From: an uncultured Aquitalea sp.
Lineage (GTDB): Bacteria; Pseudomonadota; Gammaproteobacteria; Burkholderiales; Chromobacteriaceae
Assembly (NCBI RefSeq): GCF_945957525.1
Contig: NZ_CAMFLA010000016.1
Coordinates: forward strand, 21,435-85,434
DNA length: 64,000 bases
Reading direction: 5' to 3'
The position numbers were made by a program, and so were the translations under genes. Of the stretch, positions 46,186 to 53,778 are shown in pieces (positions within the stretch are counted from its first letter, which is position 1; each line of letters opens with the position of its first letter). The notes beneath the pieces were generated by a model, which saw only the letters and a program-made list of their open reading frames with translations, made no database searches and had not been told where the DNA came from.

Positions 46186-46532
46186 TCCAGCGCTCCCTTT
46201 TTCCACATGTAGACGAAGCCGAGCGTCAGCACCGCCAAGAACTCAACCATCACGCCAAAACCGTAGGTGCCCAGTTCCTTCAGGACAACAGCCCACGGAA
46301 AGAGGAAGGCAATTTCCAGATCGAACAGGATGAAGAGAATGGCGATAAGGTAGTAGCGGACGTCAAACTTCATGCGCGCGTCTTCGAAGGCCTCGAAGCC
46401 GCACTCATAAGGAGAGAGTTTCTCAGGGTCGGGACGATTGGGCGCGAGGATCTTGCCTAGGACAATAGGACCCACGCCGACCAAGAGACCGACGATGACA
46501 AACAGCAGAATGGGAAAATAATTTTGCAGCAT
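46176..46532 (-). CDS. nuoA: NADH-quinone oxidoreductase subunit A
   Basis: Three-helix membrane subunit (118 residues) at the head of the nuo cluster. The family loop [43 protein letters not shown] carries the conserved Cys that reports conformational state. It is preceded by GGGGG/GGGAA stretches rather than a normal AGGAGG. A hairpin with a U-run ends 16 bp before its ATG, and no promoter was found between it and tRNA-Leu. Confidence 0.97.
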   Translation of the reverse strand: MLQNYFPILLFVIVGLLVGVGPIVLGKILAPNRPDPEKLSPYECGFEAFEDARMKFDVRYYLIAILFILFDLEIAFLFPWAVVLKELGTYGFGVMVEFLAVLTLGFVYMWKKGALEWE

Positions 46533-46547
46533 TTCCCGTACACCCCC

Positions 46548-46574
46548 AAAAAAAGGAGAAGTTACCCTCTCCTT
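46548..46574 (-). promoter_or_regulatory. terminator-like attenuator in the nuoA leader
   Basis: AAGGAGA/TCTCCTT stem (46574-46568 with 46559-46553, loop of 8 nt) is followed on the minus strand by seven Ts, then nuoA. Its form is an intrinsic terminator placed in front of a 15-gene operon. Confidence 0.6.
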
Positions 46575-46584
46575 GGCTCCAAAT

Positions 46585-46618
46585 AAAATAGGCCACCGGA
46601 ATCCCGGTGGCCTATTTT
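46585..46618 (-). terminator. tRNA-Leu terminator
   Basis: A perfect 15-bp stem AAAATAGGCCACCGG/CCGGTGGCCTATTTT with loop AATC directly follows the tRNA on the minus strand, with T-rich flanks. Read-through must feed nuo unless an unseen promoter exists. Confidence 0.85.
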
Positions 46619-46625
46619 TGAATGG

Positions 46626-46711
46626 TGGTGCCGACAGTGAGACTCGAACTCACACAGCCTACGGCCACTACCCCCTCAAGATAGCGTGTCTACCAATTTC
46701 ACCATGTCGGC
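46626..46711 (-). tRNA. tRNA-Leu (GAG anticodon)
   Basis: 86-nt class II tRNA with encoded CCA (46628-46626). The acceptor arms GCCGACA/TGTCGGC are perfect, the anticodon loop reads TTGAGGG (GAG, decoding CUC/CUU), the variable arm is long, and the T-arm is GAGTTCGAGTCTC. It lies 16 bp after secG, so it is probably processed from the tpiA-secG transcript. Confidence 0.96.
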
Positions 46712-46727
46712 ACTGTATAGCTTTTGA

Positions 46728-47078
46728 TCACTCCGGTATTTTTGATGTCGTGCCCGAAGCTTTGTCAGTCGTTGCCCCGACCGGGATTTGCGGCGCAACC
46801 TGCTCAACCTTGCCACCCATCACACCCAGATCGTTTTTTCCGCCCCCAGACAGATAAACAAGGGTGAGACTTGTAGCGAAGAATACAACCGCCGCCACTG
46901 CGGTGGTTCTACTCAGAAAATTCGCGGAACCAGACGCCCCGAACAGGCTCCCGGAAGCACCGCTTCCGAAAGCCGCACCCATGTCCGCCCCTTTGCCGTG
47001 CTGCATCAAGACAAGGACGATAATGGTGATTGCGGACAGTAGATTTACTACCCAAATGAGCGTCTTAAGAAGTTCCAT
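46728..47078 (-). CDS. secG: preprotein translocase subunit SecG
   Basis: Small translocon subunit that assists SecYE. The 116 residues have two membrane helices (LIWVVNLLSAITIIVLVLM and TAVAAVVFFATSLTLVYL) around the conserved cytoplasmic loop QHGKGADMGAAFGSGASGSLFGASGSANFLSR. The C-terminal tail of ~35 residues is low in conservation. It starts directly after tpiA and leads into tRNA-Leu and nuo. Confidence 0.95.
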   Translation of the reverse strand: MELLKTLIWVVNLLSAITIIVLVLMQHGKGADMGAAFGSGASGSLFGASGSANFLSRTTAVAAVVFFATSLTLVYLSGGGKNDLGVMGGKVEQVAPQIPVGATTDKASGTTSKIPE

Positions 47079-47079
47079 A

Positions 47080-47826
47080 CTATATCAATTTTCCTGCGGC
47101 CTGGCAAATCATCCTGAATGAATCGGCGTCCAGAGATGCCCCGCCAACAAGGGCTCCATCGACATTTTCCGTAGCCAGAATGGATTCGGCATTCTCTGCC
47201 TTTACACTGCCGCCGTAGAGGACGCGAATCTTATCCGAGGCCTTGGCGTTTTGCAAGCACCAATTCTTGATGGCGCTGTGAATTTCGGCGATCTGCTCCA
47301 GACTCGCTACCTTCCCGGTGCCAATGGCCCATACCGGCTCGTAGGCAATGACGTAGTCGCCAGCGGTCAGCTCGGACAAAATGGCAAGCTGACTGAACAC
47401 CACATCCAGGTAGCGCCCAGCCTCACGCTCCTCCAGCGTCTCGCCCACGCATAACACCGGCGTCACGCCGGCTGCGATGGCATGGCGCATCTTGCTCAAC
47501 AGTGCATCGTTGCCCTCGGCGAAATACTGACGGCGCTCGGAGTGTCCCACCAGCGCATAAGCACACCCGGCATCTTTCAGCATGGCAGCGGAGACTTCTC
47601 CGGTAAAAGCGCCATCTTTGTCGAAGCGGCTGACATCCTGCGAAGACAGTGCGATGCGACTGCCCTTCAAGCACTCCGCGGCTTGCGCCAGGTACACCGT
47701 CGGCACAGCCACGCCCACCCAGGGCTGGTTGGTGATATCGCTGGCGGACAGGGCATCGATCAGCGCTTTGCCGCTGTCCCGACGGGTATTCATTTTCCAG
47801 TTGCCTATGATCAGCTTGTCCGCCAT
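47080..47826 (-). CDS. tpiA: triose-phosphate isomerase
   Basis: Interconverts dihydroxyacetone phosphate and glyceraldehyde 3-phosphate. The 248 residues form a single TIM barrel with GNWKMN (Lys), [12 protein letters not shown] (His), [11 protein letters not shown] (catalytic Glu) and [10 protein letters not shown] phosphate loop. ATG 47826 ([11 protein letters not shown]) is the family start; an in-frame ORF extension crosses the promoter and is rejected. It is the first gene of tpiA-secG-tRNA-Leu-nuo. Confidence 0.97.
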   Translation of the reverse strand: MADKLIIGNWKMNTRRDSGKALIDALSASDITNQPWVGVAVPTVYLAQAAECLKGSRIALSSQDVSRFDKDGAFTGEVSAAMLKDAGCAYALVGHSERRQYFAEGNDALLSKMRHAIAAGVTPVLCVGETLEEREAGRYLDVVFSQLAILSELTAGDYVIAYEPVWAIGTGKVASLEQIAEIHSAIKNWCLQNAKASDKIRVLYGGSVKAENAESILATENVDGALVGGASLDADSFRMICQAAGKLI

Positions 47827-47869
47827 GATGCGCCCGCTTTCAAATATTGAGTTCCACAAGATGCCGGCG

Positions 47870-47898
47870 ATTATAACCTCAGGCGCAACAGGGGCCAA
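47870..47898 (-). promoter_or_regulatory. tpiA promoter
   Basis: TTGGCC (47898-47893), a 17-bp spacer and a perfect TATAAT (47875-47870) lie 43 bp before the tpiA ATG. It may drive the whole tpiA-to-nuoN group. Confidence 0.72.
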
Positions 47899-47923
47899 AC
47901 CCATCCGCCGGACATTCGACGAC

Positions 47924-47957
47924 TTGTAATATTTCTGAAAACTTGCGGCGATAGGAT
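47924..47957 (+). promoter_or_regulatory. candidate PhoB box and -10 for pstS
   Basis: TTGTAAT-ATTT-CTGAAAA resembles two 7-bp Pho half-boxes with a 4-bp A/T spacer (9 of 14 consensus bases). TAGGAT begins 10 bp after it, the usual Pho box to -10 distance. The second half-box is weak. Confidence 0.45.
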
Positions 47958-48014
47958 GCCCAACATTCACTGCAGTCACCTGCTGATCTCATCCTCTCAG
48001 GAGCAAGACATCAA

Positions 48015-49052
48015 ATGAAACAGTCTGTACGCTTGGCCGCCACCTTCGCCCTGACCGTCGGCTTTGCCGCTTCGGCAACCGCTGCCGACATCACCGGCGC
48101 CGGCGCCACCTTTCCGTACCCGCTGTACGCCAAGTGGGCTGCCGCCTACAAATCCACTACCAACAACAGCATGAACTATCAGTCCATCGGTTCGGGCGGC
48201 GGCATCAAGCAGATCCAGACCAAGACCGTGGACTTTGGCGCATCCGACATGCCGCTGAAGGTTGAAGAGCTGGAGAAGTCCGGCCTGACCCAATTCCCCA
48301 CCGTGATCGGCGGCGTAGTACCGGTATTCAACGTGCCGGGCATCGCTGCGGGCCAAGTAAAATTCTCCGGCCCGCTGCTGGCTGAAATCTTCATGGGCAA
48401 GATCACCAAGTGGAACGACCCGGCGCTGGCCAGTCTGAACCCGGGCGTGAAACTGCCGGATCAGAAGATCACCGTTGTTCGCCGTTCCGATGGTTCCGGC
48501 ACTACCTTCATCTTCACCAACTACCTGTCCAAGGTCTCTTCCGACTGGGCCGGCAAAGTGGGCTCCAACACTGCCGTGAACTGGCCTACCGGCGTGGGCG
48601 GCAAGGGCAATGAAGGCGTGGCCAACTATGTAACCCGCATCAAGGGTTCCATCGGCTACGTTGAGTACGCTTACGCCAAGCAGAACAAGCTGACCTACGG
48701 CCAACTGAAGAATCAGTCCGGCGCTTATGTGTCTCCGGACGAGAAGGCGTTCAAGGCCGCCGCCGCCAACGCTGACTGGAAAAAGGCTCCGGGCTTTTAT
48801 CTGATCCTGACCGATCAACCGGGCAAGGACAGCTGGCCGATCTCCGGCGCCACCTTCATCCTGATGCACAAGAAGCAGGACAAGCCGGCGCAGGGTACCG
48901 AAGTGCTGAAGTTCTTCGACTGGGCCTACAAGAACGGCGACAAGACTGCGCTGGATCTGGATTACATCCCGATGCCGGACAGCGTCAAAACCGTGATCCG
49001 CTCCAGCTGGAAGCAGATCACCGACGCCAGCGGCAAGCCGGTTCTGAACTGA
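48015..49052 (+). CDS. pstS: phosphate ABC transporter substrate-binding protein PstS
   Basis: Periplasmic receptor that delivers phosphate to PstCAB. The 345 residues start with a signal peptide (MKQSVRLAATFALTVGFAASATA) and the mature N-terminus has DITGAGATFPYPLYAKWA. Phosphate-binding elements GSGGGIKQI, GASDMPL and VRRSDGSGTTFIFT are visible. Strong AGGAG precedes the ATG. It is followed by a terminator-like hairpin before pstC, which would give extra PstS relative to the membrane parts. Confidence 0.97.
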   Translation: MKQSVRLAATFALTVGFAASATAADITGAGATFPYPLYAKWAAAYKSTTNNSMNYQSIGSGGGIKQIQTKTVDFGASDMPLKVEELEKSGLTQFPTVIGGVVPVFNVPGIAAGQVKFSGPLLAEIFMGKITKWNDPALASLNPGVKLPDQKITVVRRSDGSGTTFIFTNYLSKVSSDWAGKVGSNTAVNWPTGVGGKGNEGVANYVTRIKGSIGYVEYAYAKQNKLTYGQLKNQSGAYVSPDEKAFKAAAANADWKKAPGFYLILTDQPGKDSWPISGATFILMHKKQDKPAQGTEVLKFFDWAYKNGDKTALDLDYIPMPDSVKTVIRSSWKQITDASGKPVLN

Positions 49053-49075
49053 TCGCCCGCTTTCGCCAGCGCGAT

Positions 49076-49085
49076 GTTTGCCGAA
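49076..49085 (+). repeat. intergenic copy of the GTTTGCCGAA word
   Basis: Exact 10-mer in the pstS-pstC gap, just before the hairpin. See findings. Confidence 0.8.
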
Positions 49086-49109
49086 GGGCGACGCTGGCAA
49101 GGCAGAAAG

Positions 49110-49135
49110 GCCGGGGTGAGCAGCCCCGGCTTTTT
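49110..49135 (+). terminator. partial terminator between pstS and pstC
   Basis: GCCGGGG/CCCCGGC stem (49110-49130) followed by TTTTT. It probably stops most transcripts after pstS while some read through into pstCAB. Confidence 0.85.
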
Positions 49136-49161
49136 GTCTGACAAGCCTAATTGAGTCCTAC

Positions 49162-50124
49162 ATGGAAAAGTTCAGCAATCACCAGAAAATGCGGCAGCAG
49201 ATGCTGCTGGACAACATCTTCCGGCTTACCACGCGCAGTTTTGCGTTTCTGGTGCTGGCCCTGCTGGTTGGCATCCTGATTTCGCTGCTGATCGGCGCAA
49301 TGCCAAGCATCGAGAAATTCGGCTTCGGCTTTCTGTTCAATTCGGACTGGGACCCGGTAGCGGAACATTACGGCGCGCTGGTGCCGATTTTCGGCACGCT
49401 GGCCACCTCCTTCATCGCGCTGCTGATTGGCGTACCTGTCAGCTTTGGCATTGCCGTGTTCCTCACCGAACTCTGTCCCACCTGGCTGAAACGTCCTCTG
49501 GGGGTTTGCGTAGAACTGCTGGCGGGCATTCCCTCCATCATTTACGGCATGTGGGGCCTGTTTGTTTTTGCCCCGCTCTTTTCCGAGCACGTGCAGCCTT
49601 GGCTGATCGACAATCTGGGCGATCTTCCGCTGCTGGGCTTGTTGTTCCAGGGCGCGCCCATGGGTATCGGCGTGTTCACCGCCGGCCTGATCCTCGCCAT
49701 CATGGTGATCCCGTTTATCGCTTCGGTGATGCGCGACGTCTTCGAAGTAGTGCCGACCATGCTGAAGGAGTCCGCTTACGGCCTGGGCTCCACCACATGG
49801 GAAGTGGTGCGTTACGTGGTGCTGCCTTACACCAAAGCGGGCGTTATCGGCGGCATCATGCTGGGTTTGGGCCGCGCGCTGGGTGAAACCATGGCGGTTA
49901 CCTTTGTCATCGGCAACTCCACCCGCTTTGCCGTGGGTCTGTTTGAGCCGGGACAGTCGATTTCTTCCGCACTGGCCAACGAGTTTGCCGAAGCCACCGG
50001 CGTGTTCCACATGGCGTCGCTGATCGAACTGGGCCTGATCCTGTTCTTCATTACCTTCATTGTGCTGGCTTGTGCCAAGTTCCTGCTACTGCGTCTGCAG
50101 AAACAGGAAGGCCGCGCACACTAA
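49162..50124 (+). CDS. pstC: phosphate ABC transporter permease PstC
   Basis: One of the two membrane subunits of the Pst importer. The 320 residues have six or more helices and the ABC-permease EAA loop seen as [44 protein letters not shown]. The segment [19 protein letters not shown] is typical of PstC. It starts 28 bp after the hairpin that follows pstS and is joined to pstA by an 17-bp gap. A GTTTGCCGAA copy lies near its 3' end. Confidence 0.96.
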   Translation: MEKFSNHQKMRQQMLLDNIFRLTTRSFAFLVLALLVGILISLLIGAMPSIEKFGFGFLFNSDWDPVAEHYGALVPIFGTLATSFIALLIGVPVSFGIAVFLTELCPTWLKRPLGVCVELLAGIPSIIYGMWGLFVFAPLFSEHVQPWLIDNLGDLPLLGLLFQGAPMGIGVFTAGLILAIMVIPFIASVMRDVFEVVPTMLKESAYGLGSTTWEVVRYVVLPYTKAGVIGGIMLGLGRALGETMAVTFVIGNSTRFAVGLFEPGQSISSALANEFAEATGVFHMASLIELGLILFFITFIVLACAKFLLLRLQKQEGRAH

Positions 50125-50141
50125 GTAAAGCGTAGGGAATC

Positions 50142-51050
50142 ATGGCCAACTCCACTCTGAGTGATACCCTGCAAGCACAGGGCTCCAGCGGAAACAGCAG
50201 CATGAACAACTCCATTTACCGCCGTCGGCGGTTCGTCAATTCCTTCAACATGGTCGCATCAACTCTGACCATGGGCTTCGGCCTTTTCTGGCTGTTCTGG
50301 ATTCTCTTTACCCTGTTACAGCACGGTTTGTCCGGCCTGACCCTGCAGGCTCTGACCCAGAGCACCCCTCCCCCGGGCAGCCAGGGCGGGCTCGCCAACG
50401 CCATCTACGGCAGCGTGGCGATGACCATAACCGGTACGCTGATCGGCACCCCCATCGGCATTCTGGCTGGCGTGTATCTGGCGGAATTCGGCCAGCGCGG
50501 CTGGCTGGCGCCGGCCACTCGCTTCATCAACGATATCCTGCTGTCCGCCCCGTCTATCGTGATCGGCCTGTTTGTCTATGAGGTGTACGTGGTGAGCGTG
50601 GGGCACTTTTCTGGCTGGGCGGGTTCGCTGGCGCTGGCCTTGCTGGTGATTCCGGTGGTGGTGCGCACCACGGAAAACATGCTGCGCCTGGTACCCAACA
50701 GTCTGCGCGAGGCTGCGGCGGCCTTGGGCGCGCCGCAGTGGAAAATCACCCTGTATGTGACGCTGCGTTCCGCTAAGGCAGGCGTCATGACCGGCATCTT
50801 GCTGGCGGTGGCGCGCATTTCCGGCGAGACCGCCCCGCTGCTGTTCACCGCGCTGAACAACCAGTTCTTCAGCAGCAATATGAATCAGCCGATGGCCAAC
50901 CTGCCCATCGTGATTTTCCAGTTCGCCATGAGCCCGTACGAAGACTGGCACACCCTGGCCTGGGCCGGCGCGTTGCTGATTACGCTCAGTGTTCTGACGC
51001 TCAACATCCTTGCCCGCTGGATGGGCAGACAAAAAACCCAATCGCATTAA
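50142..51050 (+). CDS. pstA: phosphate ABC transporter permease PstA
   Basis: Second membrane subunit of the Pst importer. The 302 residues have a polar N-terminus of ~40 residues, then six helices, with the EAA loop [55 protein letters not shown] 50142 has AGGGA upstream; a second in-frame Met at codon 21 ([10 protein letters not shown]) is an alternative start closer to family N-termini. It lies 3 nt before pstB. Confidence 0.95.
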   Translation: MANSTLSDTLQAQGSSGNSSMNNSIYRRRRFVNSFNMVASTLTMGFGLFWLFWILFTLLQHGLSGLTLQALTQSTPPPGSQGGLANAIYGSVAMTITGTLIGTPIGILAGVYLAEFGQRGWLAPATRFINDILLSAPSIVIGLFVYEVYVVSVGHFSGWAGSLALALLVIPVVVRTTENMLRLVPNSLREAAAALGAPQWKITLYVTLRSAKAGVMTGILLAVARISGETAPLLFTALNNQFFSSNMNQPMANLPIVIFQFAMSPYEDWHTLAWAGALLITLSVLTLNILARWMGRQKTQSH

Positions 51051-51053
51051 GGC

Positions 51054-51827
51054 ATGACGACGATGGCTGACAACAACGCCAAGCTTCAGGTACGCAACCT
51101 GAACTTCTTCTACGGCAATTTCCACGCCCTGAAGGGCATCAATCTGGAAATCGCCCCGCGCATGGTCACCGCTTTCATCGGCCCGTCCGGTTGCGGCAAA
51201 TCCACCCTGCTGCGCACCTTCAACCGCATGTATGAGCTGTACCCCGGCCTGCGGAGCGAAGGCGAGATCCTGCTGGACGGTGAAAACATCCTGGCCCGCG
51301 ACGTGGACATCAATCTGCTGCGCGCCAAGGTGGGCATGGTATTCCAGAAACCCACCCCTTTCCCGATGTCCATCTACGACAACATCACTTTTGGCGTGAA
51401 GCTGTACGAGAAGTTGTCCAAGACTGAAATGGACGACCGCGTGGAATGGGCGCTGCGCAAAGCCGCGCTGTGGGACGAAGTGAAGGACAAGCTCAAGCAG
51501 TCTGGCAATTCGCTATCCGGCGGCCAGCAACAGCGTCTATGCATTGCCCGCGCCGTGGCCTCCAAGCCGGAAGTGCTGCTGCTGGATGAACCTACCTCGG
51601 CGCTGGACCCGATTTCCACAGCCCACATCGAAGAGCTGATTCATGAGCTTAAAGAGGACTACACCATCGCCATCGTGACGCACAACATGCAGCAGGCGGC
51701 CCGTGTGTCGGACTTCACCGCTTACATGTATCTGGGCGAGCTGGTGGAGTTCGGCGCTACTGACGACATCTTCACCGCGCCCAAGCAAAAGGCTACCGAA
51801 GACTACATCACCGGCAAGTTCGGCTAA
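51054..51827 (+). CDS. pstB: phosphate ABC transporter ATP-binding protein PstB
   Basis: Cytoplasmic ATPase of the Pst importer. The 257 residues contain Walker [10 protein letters not shown], the Q loop [15 protein letters not shown] specific for PstB, signature LSGGQQQRL and Walker [14 protein letters not shown] with H-loop VTHNM. The first three codons (MTTM) leave the start slightly open. No phoU gene follows, although PstB is usually followed by it, so PhoU must be elsewhere or absent. Confidence 0.97.
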   Translation: MTTMADNNAKLQVRNLNFFYGNFHALKGINLEIAPRMVTAFIGPSGCGKSTLLRTFNRMYELYPGLRSEGEILLDGENILARDVDINLLRAKVGMVFQKPTPFPMSIYDNITFGVKLYEKLSKTEMDDRVEWALRKAALWDEVKDKLKQSGNSLSGGQQQRLCIARAVASKPEVLLLDEPTSALDPISTAHIEELIHELKEDYTIAIVTHNMQQAARVSDFTAYMYLGELVEFGATDDIFTAPKQKATEDYITGKFG

Positions 51828-51846
51828 GCGCCTTTTGCCCTCTCAC

Positions 51847-51879
51847 AAGCCCTCCGGCCCTTCGCCGGCAGGGCTTTTT
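51847..51879 (+). terminator. pstCAB terminator
   Basis: AAGCCCT-CCGGC/GCCGG-C-AGGGCTT stem with loop CCTTC, followed by TTTTT. Confidence 0.88.
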
Positions 51880-51895
51880 CTGCTTCGGGGGGCAG

Positions 51896-51905
51896 GTTTG
51901 CCGAA
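51896..51905 (+). repeat. intergenic copy of the GTTTGCCGAA word
   Basis: Exact 10-mer just past the pstB terminator. See findings. Confidence 0.8.
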
Positions 51906-52090
51906 GAAACATGCCGGCATGATCCTCATGGAATTCAAACACTTGACCCCCCTCGCAATGGGGTCTGTCAAGGAAGTTTGATGCTTCGCAACAGGAATGC
52001 CACAAGCCGTATTTTTTTTGTTTCAAACGCTTGACGTGTCATGCGCTGGAAACAACAATCGCGGCTTCTTTTACACTCTCTTTATCCATC

Positions 52091-53557
52091 ATGCTGGACC
52101 TCTTCGCGGGGCTTGATTCCCATGTGGCTATCACCCTGGTCTTGTCGCTGGGTTTCGTCCTGGCTTTTGAATTCATCAACGGTTTCCATGACACGGCCAA
52201 CGCAGTCGCCACGGTCATCTACACCCAGTCGATGAAACCCCGTCTGGCGGTATTCGCCTCGGGCATGTTCAACTTTCTGGGCGTGATCACCGGCGGCCTG
52301 GCTGTCGCCTACTCCATCGTGCACTTGCTGCCGGTAGACCTGCTGGTTTCGGTCAACACCGCCCGCGGCATGGCCATGGTGTTCGCGCTGCTGACCGCCG
52401 CCATCGCCTGGAACCTCGGCACCTGGTATTTCGGTTTGCCGGCCTCCAGCTCGCATACGCTGATCGGCGCCATTCTGGGTGTCGGCATCGCCAACAGCCT
52501 GATCAACAGCACCTCGCTGGCACAGGGCATCAACTGGGGCAAAGCCATTGATGTGGGCTTGTCGCTGCTGTGTTCGCCGCTGGTCGGCGCACTGCTGTCC
52601 GGGCTGCTTGTACTGTCTCTGCGCCGGTTCCGTCCCGACAGCAACATGCACAAAACGCCGTTCCAGCGTCAGCAAGTCGAAGGCCGCAAGCACCCGCCGT
52701 TCTGGATGCGTTTCATGCTGATTCTCACCTCCATGGGCGTGAGCTTCTCGCATGGCTCCAACGACGGCCAAAAAGGCGTGGGCCTGATCATGCTGGTGCT
52801 GATCGGCATCGTACCGGCCAAATACGTGCTGGATCTGAACAGCACGCCTTACCAGATCGAACGTACCCGCGATGCGGCGTTGCACTTGCAGCAGTTCTAC
52901 AACCGCCATCAAGTGGAACTGGACGCCATGTTCAAGCCTGCCGCCAATGACGCAGACAAGAGCAAACATGAGTGCCGTCCCCGCGATACGCTGAAAACCG
53001 CCGATAATCTGCTGACCGCACTGGGCGATGGCAGCAGCTATCGCAACCTGCCGGACAGCAAGCGCTGGGATGTGCGCACCGACCTGCTCTGCCTGGATGA
53101 CGCTGCCAAGAAGGCGGCCACACTGCCCAACCTCACCGCCGACGACAAGCAACTGCTGACCAATCTTCGCAAGGATCTGACCGCCACTACCGAATACGCG
53201 CCCACCTGGGTGATTGTGGCGGTAGCGCTGTCGCTGGGCGTTGGCACCATGATTGGCTGGAAACGCGTGGTGAAAACGGTGGGCGAAGGTATCGGCAAAC
53301 GCGATATGACCTACGCGCAGGGCATGTCCGCGCAACTCACCGCGGCCGTTTCCATCGGCCTTGCCAGCCAGTTCGGCTTCCCGGTGTCCACCACCCATGT
53401 GCTGTCCAGCGGCGTGGCCGGCACCATGGTGGCCGACAAGGCCGGCCTGCAGATGTCCACCGTCCGCTCCATCCTGCTGGCCTGGGTGTTTACCCTGCCG
53501 GTATCGATGCTACTGGCCGGCGGCCTCTACTATCTGGCGGCCAGCTGGTTGAAGTAA
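52091..53557 (+). CDS. pit: PiT-family inorganic phosphate transporter
   Basis: Low-affinity phosphate/cation symporter, complementing the high-affinity Pst system next door. The 488 residues have two homologous halves with the family motifs GFHDTANAVATVIYT and later ASQFGFPVSTTHVLSSGVAGTMVA, plus SFSHGSNDGQKGVGL. A soluble insert of ~130 residues lies between, as in E. coli PitA. The start is set at ATG 52091 (MLDLFAGLD); an upstream in-frame ATG exists, and neither has a good ribosome site. The 263-bp gap before it contains no other gene. Confidence 0.92.
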   Translation: MLDLFAGLDSHVAITLVLSLGFVLAFEFINGFHDTANAVATVIYTQSMKPRLAVFASGMFNFLGVITGGLAVAYSIVHLLPVDLLVSVNTARGMAMVFALLTAAIAWNLGTWYFGLPASSSHTLIGAILGVGIANSLINSTSLAQGINWGKAIDVGLSLLCSPLVGALLSGLLVLSLRRFRPDSNMHKTPFQRQQVEGRKHPPFWMRFMLILTSMGVSFSHGSNDGQKGVGLIMLVLIGIVPAKYVLDLNSTPYQIERTRDAALHLQQFYNRHQVELDAMFKPAANDADKSKHECRPRDTLKTADNLLTALGDGSSYRNLPDSKRWDVRTDLLCLDDAAKKAATLPNLTADDKQLLTNLRKDLTATTEYAPTWVIVAVALSLGVGTMIGWKRVVKTVGEGIGKRDMTYAQGMSAQLTAAVSIGLASQFGFPVSTTHVLSSGVAGTMVADKAGLQMSTVRSILLAWVFTLPVSMLLAGGLYYLAASWLK

Positions 53558-53573
53558 GCTCGCCAGCGCAAAG

Positions 53574-53599
53574 AAAAAGCCGCCTCCGGGCGGCTTTTT
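53574..53599 (+). terminator. pit terminator
   Basis: An 11-bp stem AAAAAGCCGCC/GGCGGCTTTTT with loop TCCG. Confidence 0.9.
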
Positions 53600-53633
53600 C
53601 TTTGGCACAGCATCATCGCGCCGGCTGGCTTAT

Positions 53634-53647
53634 TTGATATTGGTCAA
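53634..53647 (+). promoter_or_regulatory. FNR/ANR box upstream of the candidate sRNA
   Basis: TTGAT-ATTG-GTCAA matches TTGAT-N4-ATCAA at nine of ten bases. Its centre is about 61.5 bp before the predicted transcription start at ~53702, the classic class I FNR position. Confidence 0.65.
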
Positions 53648-53665
53648 ACTTTGCACAGCATCTCA

Positions 53666-53695
53666 TTGCTTCCGAAATTAACGATTTGCTAATAT
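53666..53695 (+). promoter_or_regulatory. promoter of the candidate sRNA
   Basis: TTGCTT (53666-53671), an 18-bp spacer and TAATAT (53690-53695). Confidence 0.6.
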
Positions 53696-53702
53696 AACAA
53701 CG

Positions 53703-53778
53703 CTTCATCATGGTTTCTCCTTTGTTGTTTGCAGCAATCCCCTTATTGCCTCGGCCCCCCAGCCGAGGCATTTTTTTT
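53703..53778 (+). ncRNA. candidate FNR-controlled, Hfq-type small RNA
   Basis: A transcription unit of about 76 nt with no protein gene in it. An FNR box, a sigma70-like promoter, and an intrinsic terminator (9-bp stem TGCCTCGGC/GCCGAGGCA, loop CCCCCA) ending in eight Ts are correctly spaced. The single-stranded 5' half carries TTTCTCCTTTGTTG, which is complementary to Shine-Dalgarno sequences. The terminator cannot belong to recG, which is on the opposite strand, and pit already has its own. FNR-activated sRNAs of similar design exist (FnrS in E. coli, AniS in Neisseria); homology to them was not tested. Confidence 0.62.
53747..53778 (+). terminator. terminator of the candidate sRNA
   Basis: TGCCTCGGC (53747-53755), loop, GCCGAGGCA (53762-53770), then eight Ts on the plus strand only. 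For minus-strand transcripts the hairpin lacks a U-run. Confidence 0.88.
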
